A stretch of DNA of 49,713 nt from Gryganskiella cystojenkinii (lineage: Eukaryota; Mortierellomycota; Mortierellomycetes; Mortierellales; Mortierellaceae): positions 1 to 49,713 of the forward strand of contig JAAAIG010000169.1 of assembly GCA_015852425.1 (NCBI GenBank), written 5' to 3'. Below, one piece after another: positions 43,512-49,713 of the stretch. Position numbers and translations under genes: made by a program. How positions within the stretch are numbered: the stretch's first letter is position 1; each line of letters opens with the position of its first letter. Below the pieces are notes generated by a model, which saw only the letters and a program-made list of their open reading frames with translations, had not been told where the DNA came from and made no database searches.

Positions 43512-44970
43512 ATGAACGTCCGTCCAGTTTCAAGGATCGCCCTCAACCTCACAAGAGGCGCCTTCCAGCAGTCCATTAGACGCACTCTCAATGTATGTGC
43601 CAATCCGACCATTCTCTTTTTATCGATGGCATCAAAAACATTTGAAATCAAGTCCCTAACCCCACACATTTCTCTTTTTTGTTAATCGTTTTATGCGCAG
43701 ACCACCTCCGTCTCTCCTGCTGCCTCGCTCTCTTCAAAGTTTGTCAAGATTGTTGAGGTCGGTCCCAGAGATGGTCTTCAGAACGAAAAGACGGTCATCA
43801 CCGCAGAGACCAAGATCGAGTTTATCAATCGTCTCTCCGACACTGGCTTGTCCGTGGTCGAGGCCACTAGCTTTGTCTCGCCCAAGTGGGTTCCTCAGGT
43901 ACGACGCTCCCTCTCTCTTTTTCTCCGTCTCTACTCTTCTTTTTGCAAAACGGACTCGGTACTCACGTAAAACGCTGTATATGCTCGTCACTAGATGGGA
44001 GATGCCACCAAGGTCATCACCTCGATCAGGAAAAAGCCCAACGTGAACTACCCTTGCTTGACCCCCAACGTCAAGGGTCTCGATTCTGCGATCGAGGCTG
44101 GTGTCAAGGAGGTTGCCGTCTTCTTGGCCGCCTCGGATTCCTTCAGCAAGAAGAACATTAACTGCACAGTCGAGGAAAGTTATGAGCGTGTCCGTCCCCT
44201 CATCACCAAAGCAAAGGAGCACGGAATTCTCGTCCGAGGGTAAAGCATCATGAAAGGGGGAGCATCTGTTAGTTTTTATTCGACTTTTTAATATCATTTT
44301 ATGGGCATACTCAACCATCTTTCTTTCCTTTTACAATATTTGTAATTTGTCAATTAGATATGTCTCCTGTGTTGTGGGTTGTCCGTATGAAGGTCCCATT
44401 GCCGCCCGTAAGGTCGCTGAGGTTTCCAAAAAGTTGTACGATATGGGATGCTACGAGATCTCTCTCGGAGACACCATCGGCGTCGGCACCCCTGGATCCT
44501 TCCGTGAGCTCTTGCAGACTGTCTCTCAAGTTGTCCCCATGAAAGCTCTTGCCGTTCACTGCCACGATACGTATGGTCAAGCTCTTGCCAACATTCATTG
44601 CGCTCTCGAGGTAAACACACGACAAAACAGGCTGAAATTTATTTATTTTTTAGTAAATGGATGACTAAATATTTCATTCATGTCTTGTTATGCGAAATTA
44701 TAGATGGGTGTCCGTGTCGTTGATAGTTCCATGGCAGGATTGGGAGGATGCCCCTATGCCCCCGGTGCTTCTGGAAACGTGGCAACAGAAGATGTTGTTT
44801 ACATGTTGGAGGGCATGCAATACGAGACCGGTGTTGACTTGAAGAAGGCGATCGAGACTGGAAACTGGATCTCTGAGCGTTTGGGCAAACAGAACGGATC
44901 CAAGGCTGCCCGTGCCTTGACCTTGAAGGCCCTGTCGGCCGCTGCCTGTGCCCCTACCGCCAAGCTGTAA
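43512..44970 (+). CDS. HMGCL: Hydroxymethylglutaryl-CoA lyase (five exons)
   Basis: Exons: 43512-43592, 43701-43898, 43995-44239, 44358-44610, 44704-44970, 1044 nt, 347 aa. The TIM-barrel lyase is complete. [12 protein letters not shown] holds R50 and D51 (human R41/D42), [13 protein letters not shown] the metal-binding histidines (about H242/H244), and [19 protein letters not shown] the catalytic-loop C275 (human C266). The offset of 9 is constant. It cleaves HMG-CoA to acetyl-CoA and acetoacetate, the last step of leucine breakdown. The first 30 residues ([20 protein letters not shown]) are basic and amphipathic with no acidic residues, a typical mitochondrial presequence. The C-terminus is TAKL, matching a peroxisomal PTS1 (AKL). 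Confidence 0.97.
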
Positions 44971-44979
44971 TACAATGGC

Positions 44980-45009
44980 AATAAAAAGGAAGCATAGATC
45001 AATAATAAA
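44980..45009 (+). terminator. Candidate HMG-CoA lyase poly(A) signals
   Basis: Two AATAAA hexamers, at 44980-44985 and 45004-45009, lie 10 and 34 nt beyond the HMG-CoA lyase stop codon. Confidence 0.5.
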
Positions 45010-45940
45010 CATCCGTGGGAAATACTATCCAAGAACTGCAAAAATAATGTTTTTTTCCGACTGAATCGCAGTCCCGATGCGCTCAATTTTCCCACGGCTT
45101 GTATGCCCTGTAAATTGAAAAATCGGCCTCGTTGGTGAGCAATTCATCTTGATTTTCTATTTCTTGTTTTCTTTTTGTATGCATGAGCTCCGTCATTGTT
45201 TGACGTTACTCAGCATTGATTCTACCAGAGCGTACCCAATCTGACACAAGAAGGGAGATTTTTTTAAATATCGAGGTTCGTTTTTGCTGGGTCCTCTGTG
45301 TTACCATAAGGAAAAATACCAAAGACGAAAAGCTTATGACAACCATTCGGTCGTTGTCTAATTACCAAGAGGTATCAAAATGATCGTTGTGTACATAGAG
45401 TTGATGCCGTCGATCTCGGTTTTCGAAATGTGAAGTTGGATTTGACAATCAACAAAGAGTTTAAAAGTTTTAATTATTATTTTTTTCTTTTGATGCTCTT
45501 CCTTGGAGCGCGCTTTTTTTTCTTATTGTTGCACCATGGGGCGTGCCTTTCTATTGTACTGAACATTAAGAAAGATTGGGCAAATAAATTCAATCTTTGT
45601 TATTATGGATCGAGTTGACGTGTATATCAGGAGAGTGAGAGGAATAGTGGAGACCGCTGCGAGTCAAAAGGAGGCAAATGAATTTACTCCGCATTGGATC
45701 GACGTTTCCAGTCGGGGAATGTCACCAAATTAGCTTTGAATTGAATAATGCACCATTGATACCTTCCACGGCAACAACTAGGACCTCGCCGAAAGCATCT
45801 GCATGATCTACGTTGAATCAGTAAACGTCACAAAAGGCCATAGGCACCCTTCTTTGTTGTTTTCGATTTATTTTTCATTTTATTTGTGACATTTTGGCGC
45901 AAGACACACAACCCTGGTCGAGATAAAAGCATTTTTTTAT
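45010..45940. other. Convergent intergenic region, no gene seen
   Basis: About 930 bp between the ends of HMG-CoA lyase and ISA2. It is AT-rich around 45440-45600, with only short, unrecognisable open frames. No RNA gene structure was evident by eye. Confidence 0.45.
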
Positions 45941-46928
45941 TTAGATCTTAATCTCAAAGGAGGTATCACAACCGCAAGAATGTGCTGCGTGAGGATTAGC
46001 GAGGACCTTGAAAGCCGATCCGATGAGTTCCTCGATAAAGTCGATCCTGGATCCACTGATCATGGGCAGGGTAATTGTGTCAACAAGGATACGGCCACCG
46101 TCCTTGTCAAACAGGCTAACATGTGAAAAGGGAAACAAGTAAGAGTTTCTAGGTTAGTCTTTATGTCTACTTTTTTTTTTCAGTGCCAAAAAAGTGAAAA
46201 CATCCGTCCAAAAAACAGTGCCAATCTCAAAAAAACAAGAGAGTAAAACAAGGAGATCGAGTTCAACAACATACACATCGTCTTCGTTCACTTCATCCGT
46301 GAGATCCATGAGATATTGGTATCCGTGACATCCGCCAGAGTCGACAGTAATCCTCAGGGATTGGAGTGGGTTGTTGTCTCTTGATGCAATGTGCTTCAGT
46401 TGCTATTGGATTCACACCGAACAGACAAAGAATAAAAGAAAAAAAAGGTTAGATGAAAGAAATTTGGCAGAGGCGGCAGTGTGTCACAATCCCCTGAAAG
46501 AATCCACATCTTCTTTCGGATCACTCTATGGTTACCTTGACGGCCTTATCAGTGATTTCCACAGTCAGCTCCTTCCCGGCTTCATCATATTGAGGATTGT
46601 GGATCTTGAGACCAGGCACAGGCTCTATGATAGGATGGTTTGTAGAGGAAGGAGTAGAGGTGGCAGTAGCACTGCTACTGCTCCAGCGGTGCTGGAATGC
46701 AGAGAGAGTTGTGGCGGAGAAGAAAGTCGAGTTGTTGTTTCCTGTTGCTGAGTGAACAGTGGTTTTGAGAAAAGTCGAGTTGATGGTAGAGGGTACAACG
46801 ATGCCTGCTCTTCGGACGATGGTTGAGAATGGCCGAGCTGCGGAGATTGGACGCAAGGGGGCTGTTGGAGTGATCAAGGAAGAGGCGGTCCGGACCAGCT
46901 TGGATGAACAACGGAAGCAAGGGGCCAT
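45941..46928 (-). CDS. ISA2: Isa2/ISCA2-type mitochondrial iron-sulfur cluster assembly protein (three exons)
   Basis: Exons (minus): 46928-46536, 46402-46275, 46115-45941, 696 nt, 231 aa. The A-type carrier domain occupies residues ~120-231 and has all three conserved cysteines: C156 in SGGCHGYQY and C221/C223 in HSCGCDTSF. LPMISGSRIDFIEELIGSAF is typical of the Isa2 subgroup. The first ~110 residues are rich in S, T, A and R with few acids (VRTASSLITPTAPLRPIS and RPFSTIVRRAG), a long mitochondrial presequence and linker. Isa1/Isa2 with Iba57 are needed to build [4Fe-4S] clusters for aconitase and lipoate synthase. The GT|GTATG donor of exon 2 was chosen, two bases after another GT, because it keeps the frame into LFDKDGG. 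Confidence 0.94.
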
Positions 46929-46961
46929 TCTTTTTACAGATGTAATCGTTGATGCGATATA

Positions 46962-46962
46962 A

Positions 46963-46993
<31 letters not shown>

Positions 46994-46996
46994 AGT
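46962..46996. repeat. (TA)n(TG)n compound microsatellite
   Basis: A run of TA dinucleotides passes directly into TG dinucleotides, 35-70 bp upstream of the ISA2 ATG, followed by further GTG-rich sequence. Confidence 0.85.
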
Positions 46997-47133
46997 GTGG
47001 GTGTAGTGTGGGTGTGGTGTGTCTGGGTGTAAAGATGGGGAACTCTGGAGGAAATGAATAATAACAGAGAGGAAAGGCGGGAAAGTGCGCGAGTCCTCCG
47101 AGAAGAGAAGACGGGAAATGTCCGTTTTAAGGG

Positions 47134-47149
47134 GCACGTGATCACGTGC
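47134..47149. promoter_or_regulatory. 16-bp palindrome containing two CACGTG E-boxes
   Basis: GCACGTGATCACGTGC is a perfect 16-bp inverted repeat, with CACGTG cores at 47135-47140 and 47143-47148. CACGTG is the core bound by fungal bHLH factors such as Cbf1, Pho4 and Ino2/4. It lies within the ISA2/orphan divergent promoter, about 205 bp from ISA2 and 117 bp from the orphan start. Confidence 0.7.
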
Positions 47150-47265
47150 AGTCTCGTCCCCCCTTCTTATTAATTTTTGTTGTTTTTGCATCATGGGATG
47201 AGGGCAAAATTACATTAGAAACGGAGACGGATCCAACTCGCATCCCAATCCGACACTTGCCTTTG

Positions 47266-49713
47266 ATGTCACCACCACCAACCGATCTCGACGCCCTCCG
47301 TGCTGCCGTGAACCAATCCAGAAAACGTCAACAAAATGCGACCTCAGTATCGCCTTCTTTGCCCGTGAATGCGCCTTTTACTACGTCGCCCTTTCCTCAG
47401 CAACAACTACAACAACAACCCTTCAACACTCTGGATCTCCCTGGTTCCCCTTCAACAGCATCATCATTATCGTCCTACCCGATGCCACCTTCCATGACAT
47501 CGTCTCCCTTTGTCCACCCCACACCGCAGGACGACCACTGTAAATATCCTCTCTTCAACTCTAAGGCTGATCAGTGACGTACTATGCGTCTGCTTACCAA
47601 CTCTCTTTTTTTTTCTATGTATATGTCTTTCTAGATGCCATCCCGGGACTCGGTCGACTCCTACAAATTCAAACAAAAGTACCACAGCAGGGGCAGCGTT
47701 CTTCATATACAAGAAAGGCAGACCGAGAGGATGGCGAGCTAACGGACGAAGAAGGCGCAGCACATTCGTCATCAGTCACAACTCACCCTCAACGCAACGT
47801 CGCACCACCTCAGCCTCTAGAGCCCATTGTCATCCCACTCTCTCAACAACGACCAAGACCACCTCAGCCACCCTCGCCAGTACAGCCACATCAGCAACTG
47901 CAGCATCCCCCTCGGCCGCCCCAGCGACCAAAGTCAACACCGGTACGACCCTCATCGCCACAAAAACCAAATCGGCCCAGGAATCAGGGCCAGAACATGG
48001 GCGGTAACCTGGATCTACGTGTCAAAACAGAGCCCGACTTTAGTACCCTCATGGCAGAGTATCAGCTGGAAAGGTCAAAACAGGACGCCCTCCCCAGGCC
48101 TTCTCTATATCACTCATCCTCCGTAGTATCCCCATCGTCGTCTTCTGATATTCCAGGCTTGGGCCAAGCATCGCAACTTCGACAATCTCCTTTTCCAAAT
48201 CCATCCCAGTCTGGCAACAGTCCTGCGCCTCGTCAGCAGTCGCAACGGAATAGTCAAAGTTCGGGCTCGTCAGGTCAACAACAGTAAGTTTATAGCTATG
48301 TATATTCGATTGGCATTGAGATATTACGCTATTGTACCTTTTATGCTGTTAGAGCATCGACACGACCTTTTCGATAAATAATTTGCAGCCAACTAATCCC
48401 ACATACATGACGGACTTGTTGATCTTAGGCGTAATAGACAGTCCGCCAGATTCGGGGATTACAACAGCTCTGGAAACTTTGATCACGATCGCTACAACTC
48501 TTCATACCAAAGTCGCCCTCAGTCTTACCCGTCCTCTGTTCAGCCAATCTCGAATCCTGTGCAAGCTACCAGCTCTTATTCCTCATCACCACTGACCACC
48601 GCTGGTGGACCAGCGGCGACACCTTACAACAACCCGGCACCGACACAGCCACAATTTATTTCTGGACCTCCAGCGCAGATGCCTCATGCCAATTCTGCAC
48701 CTGTGCAACCACGTAAGTTTTACAATTCGACATGAACTATGCTTTGTGCATATCTCTCCTAACCCCCGATTCGCATGCCTCTGTGTGGCGTTCTCTTGTT
48801 TAGAAATGGACGATGCACGTTATGCCCTCCTGAACGAGCTCTTCAACCACACGGAATTCGATCCTGAGAAACTGATCGAGATGGGCATCGACAGAACAAT
48901 TGTATATCGAGTCGTTGAACAACGGAAGGCAAATACTTATCCTGCTCCAGAACAAAAGGCGACCCCTGTATTTCCGCAATCGACCTCTTTTCCTCAGCGC
49001 AGCACGTACGTTCAGGACATACGACCTGCCATTCCAACTAACCCCCAAGCCTCGCAACATCCTCAGTGGACTCCTGCTCACCAACCGCCCTTGCCATTCA
49101 AGACACAGCCGCTGTCGCATCCATCTCGCCCCAAAGCTCTCCATCCGCCGATCCCACCACCGCCACCACCGCCACCACCGCAGCCGCCATCGATGCCTTC
49201 ACCTCAAGCGCCGTTATTAGCGCCGCCTAGTGCCCCAGTGCCCATTGTCAACAATCTAGGAGGAGTTTCGAGTTTTTTGCAGGTGGTCACTCCAAGATGG
49301 CAGCACCCACCTGGCTCTGAATCTGCCTCTGCCTCTGCCTCTGCCTCCATGGCTAATCCCAATGCGATGGCGCCTGTTTCAAGTGTCGTTAAGGAGTCCA
49401 ATCATACCAAAGCATCTATGTCAACATCATACGTGGCGGTCAAGGTCGAAGAATCAGATGATAGATCCACACTTTCAACAACGCCGCAGCAGCGATCTAA
49501 GAGAGACAAGGAACCTTCAGATGACACGACTTACACGACAACAAAGTTCAGTGATCTCTCCATCTCAGTTCAGGGACGCGCAAACCAAAATTCTTCTGCT
49601 CCTGGGCAGATCTCTGAGGCTCGAGGAACAGGAACCCAAAACGTGTCCTTTGGTCCCGGCTTTGCTTCTCCATCGAAAACCGCAAATCCCCATGGGATCA
49701 CTCAGACAGCGAC
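47266..49713 (+). CDS. Unrecognised long low-complexity (P/Q/S-rich) protein, 3' end outside window
   Basis: Exons in view: 47266-47539, 47635-48283, 48429-48712, 48804 to the right edge, with no stop, giving about 705 codons. I do not recognise the family. Most of it is disordered, rich in P, Q and S, with a P-run at about 49152-49185 and a (SA)n tract encoded by repeated GCCTCT at 49322-49348. Conserved-looking islands are YAIPGLGRLLQIQTK, KADREDGELTDEEG, LRVKTEPDFSTLMAEYQLER, SDIPGLGQASQLRQ, and a predicted helical segment (YALLNELFNHTEFDPEKLIE, then MGIDRTIVYRVVEQRK). VKTE and VKVE match the sumoylation consensus. The composition suggests a nuclear regulator, but that is a guess. The third exon uses the second TAG acceptor, because the nearer CAG at about 48388 leads to an immediate stop. 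Confidence 0.75.

Larger units (their letters stand above)
46929..47265. promoter_or_regulatory. Shared divergent promoter of ISA2 and the orphan gene
   Basis: This 337-bp spacer lies between opposed starts. It contains an AT/GT microsatellite (46962-46996) near the ISA2 start and, 117 bp before the orphan ATG, a palindrome with two CACGTG E-boxes. Confidence 0.6.

Noticed and set aside
49271..49283. TTTTTTGCAG acceptor-like site inside the last exon of the orphan gene
   Set aside because: The reading frame runs through it without a stop, and no matching donor with better coding continuity was found upstream.

Overview
This is a eukaryotic nuclear window with about 50% GC. Its genes carry many short spliceosomal introns (GTAAGT/GTATGT donors, pyrimidine-rich tracts before TAG/CAG acceptors), short intergenic spacers, CT/GA-rich promoter tracts and Q/H/S/P-rich low-complexity protein segments. 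The protein set (Rpd3, Pcf11, Aip1, a Doa4/USP8-type protease, Nnf1, an Fta4-like kinetochore subunit, Isa2) points to a fungus. The F-box protein with leucine-rich repeats of the 'GAQALSEALKTN' type, together with CEP104, suggests an early-diverging lineage, most likely Mortierellomycota. That assignment is an inference from style and family content, not from a search. I found no mobile-element ORFs, CRISPR arrays, tRNA or rRNA genes.

Layout, left to right. 1-1031 (-) is the N-terminal part of an F-box/LRR protein cut by the window edge. 1809-7104 (-) is a nine-exon CEP104 microtubule plus-end/ciliary-tip protein. 8435-9690 (-) is a five-exon Fta4/CENP-U-like inner-kinetochore subunit, head to head with PCF11 (10247-13933, +). 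PCF11 converges on the class I histone deacetylase RPD3 (14200-16775, -). 18184-20485 (-) is a two-finger C2H2 transcription factor. 22108-27033 (-) is a tandem array of three two-exon glutathione S-transferases with a decayed fourth copy between the first and second. 27698-29248 (-) is an intronless membrane-anchored metallophosphoesterase. 31312-33413 (+) is a hormone-sensitive-lipase-type esterase converging on a USP8/Doa4-type deubiquitinase (33679-38465, -). 39021-41744 (-) is AIP1, head to head with the kinetochore gene NNF1 (42102-43247, +), which is followed by HMG-CoA lyase (43512-44970, +). ISA2 (45941-46928, -) is head to head with a long low-complexity orphan (47266 to the right edge, +).

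Most genes are housekeeping and do not form one pathway. Three themes recur. The first is microtubule/kinetochore biology: CEP104, the Fta4-like gene and NNF1. The second is gene expression: PCF11, RPD3 and the C2H2 factor. The third is mitochondrial or redox metabolism: ISA2, HMG-CoA lyase and the GST array. Exon joins were worked out by hand from splice sites and protein continuity. For every complete model the exon lengths sum to a multiple of three. The least certain points are the CEP104 start and last exon, and the C-terminus of the orphan at the right edge.

The observation most worth following is a full-architecture CEP104 (jelly-roll, UVR-like repeats, TOG, zinc-finger array) that also carries an SxIP EB-binding motif, in a genome whose other features suggest a fungus without flagella.
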